A stretch of 41,772 bases of DNA from contig CAKZKT010000092.1 of assembly GCA_937124585.1 (NCBI GenBank), positions 1 to 41,772 on the forward strand, in the 5' to 3' direction. Each line of letters opens with the position of its first letter. Positions within the stretch are counted from its first letter, which is position 1. Below, one piece after another: positions 1 to 10,528 of the stretch. This DNA is from an uncultured Anaerolineae bacterium (GTDB lineage: Bacteria; Chloroflexota; Anaerolineae; CG2-30-64-16). The position numbers and the translations under genes are program-made. A model generated the notes under the pieces. It made no database searches, was not told the DNA's origin, and saw only the letters and a program-made list of their open reading frames with translations.

Positions 1-2004
1 CGTGACGGTCACACTGGCAGTCGGGGTGGGAGTCTCGGTTGCGGCCGGCGTCGGTGTCGGCGTGGCCGTCGCCGTCGCGGTCGCAGTCGCAGTCGGGGTG
101 GGAGTCGCGGTTGCGGTCGGCGTCGGCGTCGGTGTGGCCGTGGCCGTCGCGGTCGCAGTCGGGGCGGGAGTCTCGGTTGCGGCCGGCGGCGGCGTCGGTG
201 TGGCCGTAGCCGTCGCGGTCGCAGTCGCAGTCGGGGCGGGAGTCGCGGTTGCGGTCGGCGGCGGCGTCGGTGTGGCCGTGGCCGTCGCGGTCGCAGTCGC
301 AGTCGGGGTGGGAGTCGCGGTTGCGGTCGGCGGCGGCGTCGCCGTGGCCGTGGTCGTCGCGGTCGCAGTCGCAGTCGGGGCGGGAGTCGCGGTTGCGGTC
401 GGCGTCGGCGTGGGCGTCGGGGTCCTGGTCGCGGTCGGAGTCGATGTGGCCGTGGCCGTCGCGGTCGGCGTGGCCGTGGCGGGCACGTAGACGACCACCG
501 GCGAGACGCCGTTCTGCGGTGCAATCGAAGTGTTGTCGGCGCCGGCCGTCACGCCGCTGGTGAATGTCCCGGCCCAAGAGGCCGCCATCGCCCGAAAGGT
601 GACCATGATCTGGCTGGCCGCGTACGGGTTCGATTTATCTATCGCCAGCACTGCCGGATAGACGGCGTGGAGCGAGTTGTCGCCCTCGACCCAATTCCAG
701 GCGCTCCACACCCCGGTAGGGTCAGACAGCTGAAAGGATGCGACGCCGAACAGCTCAGGCCACACTTGCCAATAATCACGAAAGGCGCGCTGCATGTAGT
801 CCGCCCGGTTCTCTTCGTTGATCGCCGGATAGCGCCAATCGACGCGCTGGCCCAGGGCATAACCGTTCTCGCTCAGAAACACGGGCACGTATGGTCGGCC
901 CCATGCAGCCAGGGCTTGCAATTCCGGCACGTAGCTGTCAATGGTCAGGAGCGGGTTCAATGCCCGGCCGTTATGAATGTTCAGCTCCGGCGGGTAGTTG
1001 CCGGGATAGGCATGCGAGGCCCAGCGATCAAAGGCCCAGCGACTGTTCGGCACGGCGCGGAACATCTCGTTGATAAAAGTCGTCGGGTGAATATCGCCGC
1101 CCGGCGACAGCGGCGCGTTGAGAATCACGATGCGCGGGTCGCCTCCGGTCATGGTACGGATCGCGCCGGCAGTCTGCTCCAGGAACTGGCCGTACTCGGT
1201 CGGATTCGCTGCGCCGCTCCACTCCAGGTTCAGGTTCGGCTCGTTCCAGATCTGCAGGTAGAGGGTATAGCCGTCACGTCGCGGCAGCCTGGAGGCCACG
1301 CGGGCGAATGCCTGGGCCACGCTGGTGTAGTTACCGGGCCAGTCGGCCCGTGGCTTCAGCCAGCCTGAACTGTCCCGCTCGCCCTGCAGGCGGATGACCG
1401 GTTGCAACCCACGCTCATAGGCCGCGATGATGAAGTCGGTCCAGCACGGCAATGGATCGCTGAAGCTGGCATTGATGCCATAGAAGAGCTGCTTGACGTA
1501 GGCGTGATAGCCCATGAGGTAGCGGGTGTGATTCAGTTGCCATTGAATATAGCCGATCGCGCATCGCTCCTGGACCATCGTGTTGATCCCATAGAAGGAG
1601 TCGCCGCGGCGCGCCGGCACGGTCAGGCCCCTCCAGGTGAGGGTGCGACCGGAGATCGCCGGATCGGCGTTGCTCATGAGAATGCCGTTCCAGGAGATGC
1701 GCGCGGAGCCGGGGACGTAGGTGAACCCGGCGGGGAGCGTATGCGCCAGCCACGCGCCGGTGGCGGCCACATCGCCGGAGTTCGTGAGCACATTCTGGTA
1801 GGTCACAGTGGCCCCGGCCGGCACATAGCTGGGGCTCACACTGGGGCTCAGGGCGACGGAAGGCCACGGCACAGCCGGCCCGGCGGGCCCGGCGACTGTC
1901 GGATCCATCGGCGCGGCCCATCCCGCCACCGGCTGCATTGCCAACGCGCTCAAAATAATCAGAATCAATGCCACAATCGCACATCCGCGATATACACCCC
2001 GCAT
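1..2004 (-). CDS. Secreted glycoside-hydrolase-like protein with DUF11-like domain and Thr/Pro repeat linker (3' end off window)
   Basis: Reading the minus strand from ATG at 2004 gives an unbroken frame of 668 codons to the window edge, so the C-terminus is missing. GGGAG lies 6 nt before the ATG. Residues 1-31 are a signal peptide (hydrophobic core, then AGWAA). Residues about 45-105 resemble a DUF11/conserved-repeat domain ([16 protein letters not shown]). Residues about 135-470 look like a clan-A (beta/alpha)8 hydrolase: IWNEPN supplies a likely acid/base Glu255 and FLSENGYA a likely nucleophile Glu379, as in GH39/GH5-type enzymes. From residue about 509 it becomes a TPTATAT linker, common in exported Chloroflexota proteins, presumably leading to a wall or carbohydrate-binding domain outside the window. 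Substrate is unknown. The opposite strand is also open across the linker, but only because of composition. Confidence 0.8.
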   Translation of the reverse strand, partial: MRGVYRGCAIVALILIILSALAMQPVAGWAAPMDPTVAGPAGPAVPWPSVALSPSVSPSYVPAGATVTYQNVLTNSGDVAATGAWLAHTLPAGFTYVPGSARISWNGILMSNADPAISGRTLTWRGLTVPARRGDSFYGINTMVQERCAIGYIQWQLNHTRYLMGYHAYVKQLFYGINASFSDPLPCWTDFIIAAYERGLQPVIRLQGERDSSGWLKPRADWPGNYTSVAQAFARVASRLPRRDGYTLYLQIWNEPNLNLEWSGAANPTEYGQFLEQTAGAIRTMTGGDPRIVILNAPLSPGGDIHPTTFINEMFRAVPNSRWAFDRWASHAYPGNYPPELNIHNGRALNPLLTIDSYVPELQALAAWGRPYVPVFLSENGYALGQRVDWRYPAINEENRADYMQRAFRDYWQVWPELFGVASFQLSDPTGVWSAWNWVEGDNSLHAVYPAVLAIDKSNPYAASQIMVTFRAMAASWAGTFTSGVTAGADNTSIAPQNGVSPVVVYVPATATPTATATATSTPTATRTPTPTPTPTATATPAPTATATATTTATATPPPTATATPTPTATATATATATPTPPPTATATPAPTATATATATATPTPPPAATETPAPTATATATATPTPTPTATATPTPTATATATATATPTPTPAATETPTPTASVTVT
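29..454. repeat. 72-bp tandem repeat encoding the Thr/Pro linker
   Basis: The landmark GGAGTC(T/G)CGGTTGCGG recurs at about 29, 101, 167, 239, 311 and 383. Spacings are 72, 66, 72, 72 and 72 bp, i.e. 24-residue units with one 22-residue unit. Read on the minus strand it encodes alternating Thr, Pro and Ala of the secreted protein. The array may continue left of the window. Confidence 0.85.
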
Positions 2005-2060
2005 GAACCGCTCCCAATCGCGCAATGTTCTGCCTGCTGGCTTAATCTTGCACTCCTCGC

Positions 2061-2094
2061 CACGTGCCAGACATCGTCCAGAGTGCCTGGCGCG
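2061..2094. repeat. Degenerate copy of the GTGCCAGGCAC palindromic repeat
   Basis: CACGTGCCAGACA and AGTGCCTGGCGCGT flank a short centre. The arrangement matches the copies at 5493-5720 and 13099-13130 but with mismatches between the arms. It lies just upstream of the secreted hydrolase gene. Confidence 0.6.
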
Positions 2095-2190
2095 TACAGC
2101 ATAGCGCCCTGTCTGAAAACAGATGCACATAAAAGAAGACGCCCGAACGTGCCACAAGTGACGCAACCCCACCACAAAAAGCTGTTGCGC

Positions 2191-2212
2191 CAATTCTCAA
2201 GCAATTCTCAGC
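2191..2212 (-). promoter_or_regulatory. Candidate operator: 11-bp direct repeat upstream of the hydrolase gene
   Basis: CAATTCTCAAG is followed immediately by CAATTCTCAGC, so the same face of the helix is presented twice. OmpR/PhoB-family regulators typically bind direct repeats with 11-bp periodicity. The assignment is inference only; it lies about 190 bp upstream of the hydrolase start. Confidence 0.3.
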
Positions 2213-2347
2213 CCTTTTTCATGCTTCTTTCAGTCGGCCCGTTTATCGTGCGCGCATGCGAGACGGCTCAAGGCACCGAGATTCCGCGAAACACACAGAC
2301 GCCGACAAAAACGGGCGGTGCGATCCAGGCGAATGCATTGCATGAGC

Positions 2348-2381
2348 CATGCTGGGGCGCACAGTTGTGCGCCCCAGCATG
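2348..2381. repeat. Perfect 15-bp inverted repeat with 4-nt loop
   Basis: CATGCTGGGGCGCAC (2348-2362) and GTGCGCCCCAGCATG (2367-2381) are exact reverse complements around AGTT. No T-run follows on either strand, so it is not a canonical intrinsic terminator. It could block read-through from ppdK, or be a repeat element. Confidence 0.7.
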
Positions 2382-2502
2382 CGCCAGCCGAACCGCCTGC
2401 TCATAAAAAAGCAGTACACCCAACATGCCCCGACCGCACCATCTGATCACCAAAAGCGCTACGCCCCAGCATACGCCAGTCAAACCGTCTGGCCATAAAA
2501 AA
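2371..2502. repeat. Imperfect 40-bp direct repeat, two copies 92 bp apart
   Basis: Positions 2371-2410 and 2463-2502 match at 34 of 40 bases. Both start GCCCCAGCAT and end CATAAAAAA. The right-hand copy carries the A-run that forms the T-tract of the ppdK terminator, so the left copy may be a duplicated and decayed terminator tail. Confidence 0.7.
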
Positions 2503-2537
2503 CATGTGCCAGGCAACGACGCGTCGTCGCCCGGCAC
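2495..2537 (-). terminator. Intrinsic terminator of ppdK
   Basis: As a minus-strand RNA, 2537-2506 is a 32-nt near-perfect palindrome (GTGCCGGGC...GCCTGGCAC). Its positions can all pair, with two G-U wobbles, although a few central bases must form the loop. Six U residues follow 3 nt later (2502-2497). On the plus strand the two wobbles become A-C mismatches, so folding favours minus-strand transcription. It lies 45 nt after the ppdK stop. Confidence 0.8.
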
Positions 2538-2541
2538 ATCC

Positions 2542-2581
2542 GCCTACTTGTCTACTTACTACTTGCCTACTTGTCTACTTA

Positions 2582-2587
<6 letters not shown>
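2542..2587. repeat. 23-bp perfect tandem duplication covering the ppdK stop codon
   Basis: GCCTACTTGTCTACTTACTA plus CTT occurs at 2542-2564 and again at 2565-2587. The second copy contains the ppdK TAG stop (2582-2584). Each unit read on the minus strand carries several in-series TAG/TAA triplets. Confidence 0.85.
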
Positions 2588-5326
<2,739 letters not shown>

Positions 5327-5348
5327 TGGGAAAGACCTCCTGATGAAT

Positions 5349-5403
5349 ACGCCTGTACGGCGTTAGCTCTCTAAAACAGACGAAAAGCCCGCTGTGCGCG
5401 GGC
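5349..5403 (-). promoter_or_regulatory. Structured 5' leader of ppdK with a terminator-like hairpin
   Basis: Between the predicted start of transcription (about 5417) and the ppdK ribosome-binding site are two stems. The first, GCCCGC/GCGGGC with a 5-nt loop (5387-5403), is followed on the minus strand by TTTTCG, like an attenuator. The second, ACGCC/GGCGT (5349-5363), lies close to the AGGAGG. I do not recognise it as a known riboswitch class. Confidence 0.45.
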
Positions 5404-5423
5404 CATTCGGAGCATCCTGAACA

Positions 5424-5452
5424 ATTATAGCGCAAAAAGGACAGGTTGGCAA
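5424..5452 (-). promoter_or_regulatory. Sigma-70-type promoter of ppdK
   Basis: The minus strand reads TTGCCA (5452-5447), 17 nt spacer, TATAAT (5429-5424). The -10 matches consensus fully and the -35 at 5 of 6. The expected start is near 5417, giving a leader of about 90 nt. Confidence 0.8.
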
Positions 5453-5492
5453 AAATGAAGCCCAAGCCGAACTGCCCTGCCCTGAAAATCGC

Positions 5493-5720
5493 CGCCCTCA
5501 CGTGCCAGGCACTCTGCAAGATGCCTGGCACGTGGCAACCGTCACCCGCAGGGGCGCTGACACCAGCCCGAACATCGTCGCCCTCATGTGCCAGGCACTC
5601 TGCAAGATGCCTGGCACGTGGCAACCGTCACCCGCAGGAGCGCCGGCACCAGCCCGAACATCGTCGCCCTCATGTGCCAGGCACTCTGCAAGATGCCTGG
5701 CACGTGGCAACCGTCACCCG
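5493..5720. repeat. Array of 86-bp repeats (2.7 copies), each with a GTGCCAGGCAC hairpin
   Basis: Units begin at 5493, 5579 and 5665; the third is cut short near 5720. Each holds an 11-bp inverted repeat (first unit: CGTGCCAGGCA at 5501-5511 and TGCCTGGCACG at 5522-5532, loop about 10 nt) followed by GTGGCAACCGTCACCCGC. Units are nearly identical, implying recent duplication. Short frames through the array are artefacts. It fills most of the 446-bp gap between cdsA and ppdK; apart from the ppdK promoter and leader I see nothing else in that gap. Confidence 0.9.
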
Positions 5721-5758
5721 CGCAAGCGCGGAAAAGCAGACGCGGACGAGCGCGGAAA

Positions 5759-5774
5759 GACCATTCTCATGGTC
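5759..5774 (-). terminator. Weak terminator-like hairpin at the end of cdsA
   Basis: GACCAT and ATGGTC pair around a 4-nt loop, and the minus strand continues TTTCC. The stem overlaps the cdsA stop codon. Only 6 bp and three T residues, so at best a weak terminator; the hairpin array that follows may act with it. Confidence 0.3.
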
Positions 5775-6618
5775 ATAGTCCCGTCACCGCCAACGCAAAA
5801 TACGTCACCACCGGAAACACGAAAAGCAGGCTGTCCAGCCGGTCGAGCACGCCGCCATGACCCGGAATGAGATGACTGCTGTCTTTGACGTTCGCCAGCC
5901 GCTTGAAAAGCGACTCGGCCAGGTCGCCGAACGGCGCGGCGACAGCGACCAGCAGGCCCAACAGTAATCCCTGCCACCACAGCAACGCCAGCAGCCACGA
6001 GCCAAACGTCAGGCCGGCGGCAAGCGCGGCAAGCGTGCCGCCGATCAGCCCCTCCCAAGTCTTGCGCGGGCTGATGCGCGGCCACAGCAGATGTCTGCCC
6101 AGACTCCGGCCGACGAAATAGGCCGCGGTGTCGCAGCTCCACGTGACGAGAAAAGCGGTGCAGGCCCATATGAAGCCGTCCGGTCGCTGGCGCAAAGTCA
6201 CCAGGTAGCTGAGCGTGACTCCCAGGTACAGAGCGCTGGCCACCGTGAGACCCCAATCGGCGGTCGGATGTTCGTTCCGGTTGTAGAGGGCCCAGATGAG
6301 CGAGAAGAGGATCAATGCGGCCAAGAGCGGCCGCAAAAGGTCATAGCGGCCCGGATCCAGACTGTGAAGGTAGGCCTCCAGAATGGCGCCGACGACGAAG
6401 AAGAGCCCGAGACCGCGATCTACCATGTAGGTCTCGCGGCGAAGGATGATGACCATCTCGCGCCAGGCCAGGATCCCGGCGACCAGCACGCCACACAACC
6501 AGGGAAAGCTGCCCAAGTAAAGCAGGCCGAGAACGAGGGGAATCAGGATGATGGCTACGATCACGCGGGTGCGCAGCATGACGGACGCCTCTCGCAGTTG
6601 GGGAACCGATACACTCAT
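5773..6618 (-). CDS. cdsA: Phosphatidate cytidylyltransferase
   Basis: Makes CDP-diacylglycerol from CTP and phosphatidic acid at the membrane, the branch point of phospholipid synthesis. The 281-residue product is strongly hydrophobic with about eight membrane segments. It ends with the CDP-alcohol synthase signature SLFKRLANVKDSSH then PGHGGVLDRLDS (near residues 235-265), containing the conserved Lys-Asp and the D-R-x-D motif. The ATG at 6618 is chosen because GGAGG lies 6-7 nt before it; an in-frame TTG at 6645 is possible but lacks support. It is the last gene of the rpsB-tsf-pyrH-frr-uppS-cdsA operon, 39 nt after uppS. The dxr and rseP genes that often follow cdsA are absent here. Confidence 0.95.
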   Translation of the reverse strand: MSVSVPQLREASVMLRTRVIVAIILIPLVLGLLYLGSFPWLCGVLVAGILAWREMVIILRRETYMVDRGLGLFFVVGAILEAYLHSLDPGRYDLLRPLLAALILFSLIWALYNRNEHPTADWGLTVASALYLGVTLSYLVTLRQRPDGFIWACTAFLVTWSCDTAAYFVGRSLGRHLLWPRISPRKTWEGLIGGTLAALAAGLTFGSWLLALLWWQGLLLGLLVAVAAPFGDLAESLFKRLANVKDSSHLIPGHGGVLDRLDSLLFVFPVVTYFALAVTGL

Positions 6619-6657
6619 GCGTCGTCCTCCGCGCGGATACAGCAACCTGTGACCCGC

Positions 6658-7401
6658 TTAACCCTCAGCTGGCGTCACCCGGCCGAAGCGGCGCTCCCGA
6701 TGGCTGTACTCTTCAAGCGCCCTGGCCAGCTCGTGTTCGTCGAAATCCGGCCAGTAGGTGGGCGTCGCATAGTATTCGGCGTAGGCCGCCTGCCAGATCA
6801 GGAAGTTGCTCAGCCGATACTCGCCACCGGTGCGGATGATCAGATCCACGTCGGGCAGGCCACCGGTGTACAGGTATTGCGAGATCAACGCCTCGGTCAC
6901 TGCGTCGGCCGGATGGCCATCGCGCATGATGTGGCGCACCGCATCCACGATCTCAGCCCGTCCGCCATAGTTGAAGGCCACGTTGAGGATAATACGCTCG
7001 TTGTGACAGGTGAGCGAGACGGCGTTGAGGATCTCCCGCTGTAGGTGCGGCGCGATGCCTTCAAGCCGGCCGCTATGGCGAATGCAGACGCCGTTCTCGT
7101 GCAGCTCCTTCAGCTCGCGCCGGATCACTTCGCCCAACAACCGCATCAGCGCGTTGACTTCGGCCGGCGGCCGCGCCCAGTTCTCGGTCGAGAAGGCATA
7201 AATCGTGAGCACCTTGATGCCCAGCTCGACCGCGGCGCGCAGGACGCGCCGGATATTTTCGGTTCCGGCGCGATGCCCGGCCATGCGCGGCAGTCCGCGC
7301 GCCTGTGCCCAGCGCCCATTGCCGTCCATGATGATGCCAACATGGTACGGAATGCGGGTGATGCCGGGATAACGCTCTCGCAAAGGAACGTCTTGTGTCA
7401 T
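6658..7401 (-). CDS. uppS: Isoprenyl transferase (undecaprenyl diphosphate synthase family)
   Basis: Cis-prenyltransferase that condenses isopentenyl diphosphate units onto farnesyl diphosphate, giving the C55 carrier lipid for peptidoglycan and surface polysaccharides. The product has 247 residues, normal for the family. Visible motifs are [13 protein letters not shown] with catalytic Asp26, [22 protein letters not shown], and the C-terminal [20 protein letters not shown]. The ATG at 7401 matches the usual N-terminus. The ribosome site is weak, and the open frame extends upstream to 7482 without family similarity. It probably feeds the sugar-1-phosphate transferase and flippase encoded further right. 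Confidence 0.95.
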   Translation of the reverse strand: MTQDVPLRERYPGITRIPYHVGIIMDGNGRWAQARGLPRMAGHRAGTENIRRVLRAAVELGIKVLTIYAFSTENWARPPAEVNALMRLLGEVIRRELKELHENGVCIRHSGRLEGIAPHLQREILNAVSLTCHNERIILNVAFNYGGRAEIVDAVRHIMRDGHPADAVTEALISQYLYTGGLPDVDLIIRTGGEYRLSNFLIWQAAYAEYYATPTYWPDFDEHELARALEEYSHRERRFGRVTPAEG

Positions 7402-7440
7402 AGAAAACTCTGGCGGCCGCCGGGAAGTGAGAGGAGATGC

Positions 7441-7492
7441 GTGCGGCCCGGCGCGACATGCGCGCAAGACCACATCACGCATCGCGCCGCAC
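7441..7492. other. Large inverted repeat in the frr-uppS gap
   Basis: Within the 92-nt gap, GTGCGG (7441-7446) pairs with CCGCAC (7487-7492), and GCGCGA (7451-7456) with TCGCGC (7482-7487), sharing one base at the boundary. An operon transcript could fold here. This may be a processing or stability element; no T-run follows. Confidence 0.4.
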
Positions 7493-7493
7493 G

Positions 7494-8051
7494 TCAGACC
7501 TCCATGATCTCCGCTTCTTTGGCTTTGCCGATCTCGTCAATCTTCTTGATGTACTCATCGGTCAGCTTCTGCGCGTCTTCGCGGCCCTGGTGCAATTCGT
7601 CCTCGCTGATCAACTTTTCCTTCTCCAGATCCCGCAACATGTCGTTGGCATCGCGGCGGATGTTGCGCACCGAGACACGCGCTTCTTCAACGCGCTTGTT
7701 GACCAGACGGGTGAGCTCACGGCGGCGCTCCTCGGTGAGCTGCGGAATAACCAGGCGGATCACCTGCCCGTCGTTGGTGGGCGTGAGGCCCAGATCGGAC
7801 TTGAGGAGCGCCTTCTCGATGGCGCCGATCGTGTTACGATCCCAGGGGCGGATCATCAGCAGGCGAGGTTCTGGCACCGTGATGCCCGCCAGCTGAACGA
7901 GCGGAGTCGGCATGCCATAATAATCCACCTGCACGCGCTCCACGAGGGCCGGCGAGGCGCGGCCCGTACGAATCGTGCGCAGATCTGTGTGCAATGCATC
8001 AATGGTTTTCTCCATGCGCTCTTCGGCATCTTTGAGCACATCTTTGAGCAT
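7494..8051 (-). CDS. frr: Ribosome recycling factor
   Basis: Splits post-termination ribosomes together with EF-G. The 185-residue product matches the universal family length. Recognisable segments are [15 protein letters not shown], the tip-domain stretch around [14 protein letters not shown], and the C-terminal helix with [25 protein letters not shown] lies 5 nt before the ATG at 8051. It follows pyrH after 39 nt in the standard bacterial order tsf-pyrH-frr-uppS-cdsA. Confidence 0.98.
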   Translation of the reverse strand: MLKDVLKDAEERMEKTIDALHTDLRTIRTGRASPALVERVQVDYYGMPTPLVQLAGITVPEPRLLMIRPWDRNTIGAIEKALLKSDLGLTPTNDGQVIRLVIPQLTEERRRELTRLVNKRVEEARVSVRNIRRDANDMLRDLEKEKLISEDELHQGREDAQKLTDEYIKKIDEIGKAKEAEIMEV

Positions 8052-8090
8052 GACAACCTCCGCAGAATCTACCTGGATGACAAACCTGTA

Positions 8091-8807
8091 TCAGCCACAC
8101 ACCAGCGTGCCGACCGGTTGACCGAGCACCGCCTTCACGAGACTGTCGGGCTGCCACAGGTCGAGCACGATGATCGGCATGTTGTTGTCCATGCACAGGC
8201 TGAAGGCCGTGCTGTCCATCACGCCGATGCGCTCGACCAGCGCGTCATGATAGGTCAGTTTCTCATAACGCACTGCGTCCGGATAACGTTTGGGGTCTTT
8301 GTCGTAGATCCCATCCACCTTCGTCGCTTTGATGAGCACATCGGCGTTGATCTCGACGGCGCGCAGGGCCGCAGCCGTATCGGTTGTAAAGAACGGGTTG
8401 CCGGTGCCTGCCGCGAGCAGGATCGTCCGCCCTTTTTCCATGTGGCGGATGGCCCGGCCCCGGATATACGGCTCGGCAACGGCGGTCATGGCAATGGCGG
8501 TCATCACGCGCGGGTCGAGCCCGGCCCGTCGCATGGCATCGGCCAGCGCCAGCGCGTTCATTACCGTCGCCAACATGCCCATATGGTCGGCCGTCGCCCG
8601 ATCCATGCCGTGGGCCGAACCATCGGCCCCACGCCAGAGGTTGCCGGCGCCGATCACCACCGCCACTTCCACGCCCAAATCGCGCAACCGACAGATCTGG
8701 TGGACCACTCTGTCGGCCTCGTGCGGATCAATCCCATAGCCGGTTTCCGGCGCCAGGGCCTCACCGCCCAGTTTGAGCAAGATACGACGATAACGCAACG
8801 CGCCCAT
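8091..8807 (-). CDS. pyrH: UMP kinase
   Basis: Phosphorylates UMP to UDP in pyrimidine nucleotide synthesis; an amino-acid-kinase-fold hexamer. The 238-residue product has [11 protein letters not shown] at the N-terminus, [11 protein letters not shown] (nucleotide/UMP loop), the [15 protein letters not shown] helix, [17 protein letters not shown] and the C-terminal [12 protein letters not shown] strand, all typical of PyrH. It starts 6 nt after the tsf stop; GGGTGAG spanning that stop may serve as a weak ribosome site, so coupling is likely. Confidence 0.98.
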   Translation of the reverse strand: MGALRYRRILLKLGGEALAPETGYGIDPHEADRVVHQICRLRDLGVEVAVVIGAGNLWRGADGSAHGMDRATADHMGMLATVMNALALADAMRRAGLDPRVMTAIAMTAVAEPYIRGRAIRHMEKGRTILLAAGTGNPFFTTDTAAALRAVEINADVLIKATKVDGIYDKDPKRYPDAVRYEKLTYHDALVERIGVMDSTAFSLCMDNNMPIIVLDLWQPDSLVKAVLGQPVGTLVCG

Positions 8808-8813
8808 GACGAC

Positions 8814-9407
8814 TCACCCGCCGACTTCGATCCGAGCGAAACGCCGCACGACGATGTTCTCGCCAAGCTTGGCAATTGTCGCCGTGATCAGGTCCTTGAT
8901 GCGGACCGTCTCGTCTCTGATAAAAGCCTGTTCCAACAGACAGTTCTCTTCGTAGAATTTGGTGAACTTGCCGGCAATCATTTTCTCTGCGATTTCGGCC
9001 GGCTTATTCAGGCCGGCGATCTCGGCCTCATACTTCTGCCGTTCGGCAACGATCACATCGGCCGGAACATCCTCGATACGCACCCACTGCGGTCGCGCGG
9101 CCACGATCTGCATCGCCAGGTCCTTGCAGAGCGTCTGAAACGCCTCGGTGCGGGCCACGAAATCGGTCTCGCAGTTCACCTCAACGAGCGCGGCCACCTT
9201 GCTGCCGGTGTGGACATAGTGTCCGACCAGCCCTTCTTTGGCTACGCGATCCGCTTTCTTGGCGGCAGCCGCCAGCCCCTTCGCGCGCAGCATCTCGGCC
9301 GCCTGATTGAAGTCGCCCCCGGTCGCCTCGAGGGCTTTGCGACAATCCAAAACGCCCGCTCCGGTTTGCTGGCGTAGTTCTTTCACCATCTGTGCAGTGA
9401 TTTCCAC
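8814..9407 (-). CDS. tsf: Elongation factor Ts
   Basis: Nucleotide exchange factor for EF-Tu. With the GTG start at 9407 it has 197 residues, the short form common outside Proteobacteria. AGGAG (9419-9415) sits 7 nt before this GTG, which is why I prefer it to the longer frame starting at 9443. The N-terminal UBA-like domain has [19 protein letters not shown], and the core has [12 protein letters not shown], the classic EF-Ts signature. It lies between rpsB and pyrH as usual; a stable hairpin in the rpsB-tsf gap may tune the S2:Ts ratio. Confidence 0.96.
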   Translation of the reverse strand: MEITAQMVKELRQQTGAGVLDCRKALEATGGDFNQAAEMLRAKGLAAAAKKADRVAKEGLVGHYVHTGSKVAALVEVNCETDFVARTEAFQTLCKDLAMQIVAARPQWVRIEDVPADVIVAERQKYEAEIAGLNKPAEIAEKMIAGKFTKFYEENCLLEQAFIRDETVRIKDLITATIAKLGENIVVRRFARIEVGG

Positions 9408-9414
9408 AACAAAA

Positions 9415-9419
9415 CTCCT
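9415..9419 (-). promoter_or_regulatory. Ribosome-binding site fixing the tsf GTG start
   Basis: AGGAG on the minus strand, 7 nt before GTG at 9407. There is no comparable site before the longer frame at 9443. Confidence 0.75.
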
Positions 9420-9454
9420 TGCTTGAATGATATCAGAGATCACCTGTAGCGTAA

Positions 9455-9489
9455 ATCAGGGGGCCAGATCGCTTCACCCGCCCCCTGAT
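9455..9489 (-). terminator. Intercistronic hairpin between rpsB and tsf
   Basis: ATCAGGGGGC (9455-9464) and GCCCCCTGAT (9480-9489) form a perfect 10-bp stem with a 15-nt loop. Only a short ATTTA follows in the direction of transcription, so it may act as a partial terminator or RNA-processing signal rather than a full stop. Confidence 0.5.
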
Positions 9490-9503
9490 CGGTTGTTATT
9501 GCT

Positions 9504-10367
9504 TTAGTTGTCCTCTTCTTCGTCAAAGCCTTTGGCCAATCGCGCCAGGATGGAGGGCCCCAGGAATTCATCCTCCTCGATTTCGAGGGTCGCAAGCTTC
9601 AGATCGGGTTTCACCGCCTCCGCAGGCTCCGGCTCGTAGACCTCCTCTGGCTGCGCAGCAACACGATCGGCCTCATCCACTGCCCGCATCTGCAGGCCCT
9701 CGACCACCGCGTCGGCCATCTTGCCGGCCATGAGCTTGATGGCACGGATCGCGTCATCGTTCGACGGGATCGGGTAGTCAATCGGGTCGGGGTCGCAATT
9801 GGTGTCCACCATGGCCACAATGGGAATATGCAGCTTGTTGGCCTCCTCCACCGCCAGCGCCTCGCGCTGCACATCCACGATGAAGAGGGCATCCGGCACG
9901 TGGGTCATGTTGCGCAGGCCGCCGAGACGTGTGTGCAAGCGAACCAGCTCGTTGCGCAGCAACAGAGCCTCTTTCTTGGGCAGGCGATCCAGATCGCCGC
10001 GCTCGGCCCGACGTTCGAGGTCAATCATGTATTCGACCCGGCTGCGGATCGTGCGAAAGTTGGTCAGCGTGCCGCCGAGCCAGCGCTCCGTCACATACGG
10101 CATCCCACAGCGTTCCGCCTCGACCTTGATCGTTTCCTGCGCCTGTTTCTTGGTGCCCACGAAGAGGACCAGGCCGCCCTCGCGCACGATATCGCGCAGC
10201 GTGTTATAGGCGGTGTTGACCTGCCGCATCGTCTGTTGCAGGTCAATGATGTGAATGCCGTTGCGCTCGGTGAAGATGAACGTGCGCATCTTCGGGTGCC
10301 AACGCCGCGTCCGGTGCCCAAAGTGGACACCAGCTTCCAACAATGCTTTCATCGAAATGACGGACAC
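9504..10367 (-). CDS. rpsB: 30S ribosomal protein S2
   Basis: Small-subunit ribosomal protein. The N-terminus ([20 protein letters not shown]) and the internal [30 protein letters not shown] and [19 protein letters not shown] are diagnostic. At 287 residues it is longer than the usual 230-260 because of an acidic tail (about residues 230-287, ending DEEEDN), as often seen in this lineage. The start is GTG at 10367, with GGAAGGAG 9 nt upstream; an internal ATG five codons later lacks that spacing. First gene of its operon, behind the promoter at 10499-10527. Confidence 0.97.
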   Translation of the reverse strand: MSVISMKALLEAGVHFGHRTRRWHPKMRTFIFTERNGIHIIDLQQTMRQVNTAYNTLRDIVREGGLVLFVGTKKQAQETIKVEAERCGMPYVTERWLGGTLTNFRTIRSRVEYMIDLERRAERGDLDRLPKKEALLLRNELVRLHTRLGGLRNMTHVPDALFIVDVQREALAVEEANKLHIPIVAMVDTNCDPDPIDYPIPSNDDAIRAIKLMAGKMADAVVEGLQMRAVDEADRVAAQPEEVYEPEPAEAVKPDLKLATLEIEEDEFLGPSILARLAKGFDEEEDN

Positions 10368-10436
10368 AGTACAGTGCTCCTTCCGTTATGCTTCCGCCTG
10401 CCAACCCCTGGAAACCTCGCACCGCCGATTCATGCC

Positions 10437-10450
10437 GATGCCAGGCACGG
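10437..10450. repeat. Half site of the GTGCCAGGCAC repeat in the rpsB leader
   Basis: GATGCCAGGCACGG resembles one arm of the palindromic family. No second full arm is adjacent. Confidence 0.35.
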
Positions 10451-10498
10451 CCAGGTTCCACGCAGACGTGTAGAATGTGGGACTCAGCCCGACGGGGC

Positions 10499-10527
10499 AG
10501 TATAACATAGCGGGCAGTATCGGGCAA
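10499..10527 (-). promoter_or_regulatory. Promoter of the rpsB-tsf-pyrH-frr-uppS-cdsA operon
   Basis: The minus strand reads TTGCCC (10527-10522), 17 nt, TATACT (10504-10499). Transcription would start near 10492, leaving a leader of about 125 nt before rpsB, long enough for ribosomal-protein feedback control. Confidence 0.7.
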
Positions 10528-10528
10528 G

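Larger units (their letters stand above)
2005..2581. other. 577-bp intergenic region rich in repeats, between the hydrolase gene and ppdK
   Basis: No convincing gene is present. It contains, listed separately, a GTGCCAGRCA-type palindrome (2061-2094), an 11-bp direct repeat (2191-2212), a 15-bp hairpin (2348-2381), a 40-bp imperfect direct repeat (2371-2410 and 2463-2502), the ppdK terminator (2495-2537) and part of a 23-bp tandem duplication (2542-2587). I could not pick a confident promoter for the hydrolase gene. A 79-codon frame crossing 1965-2204 overlaps the hydrolase start and is not credible. Confidence 0.7.

Noticed and set aside
2-490. Val/Gly/Ala repeat protein on the plus strand and Pro/Arg repeat protein in another minus frame
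   Set aside because: Both are alternative readings of the 72-bp tandem repeat; the Thr/Pro frame continuing from the hydrolase is the real one.
2348-2381. Hairpin as main ppdK terminator
   Set aside because: No T-run follows; the structure at 2495-2537 is closer to ppdK and has one.
5493-5720. CRISPR array
   Set aside because: Units are 86 bp and contiguous, with no distinct spacers and no cas genes.
5446-5870. Several overlapping short frames (MPGTLQDAWHVATVT type) in the repeat array
   Set aside because: They arise from the 86-bp repeat being open in several frames; there is no family and the array is palindromic.
9408-9443. Longer N-terminus of EF-Ts
   Set aside because: AGGAG is correctly spaced to GTG 9407, and EF-Ts proteins begin at this point.
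10368-10498. Known ribosomal-protein leader or riboswitch before rpsB
   Set aside because: Only small stems such as CACG-TCTG-CGTG are visible; I could not match a described S2 leader motif.
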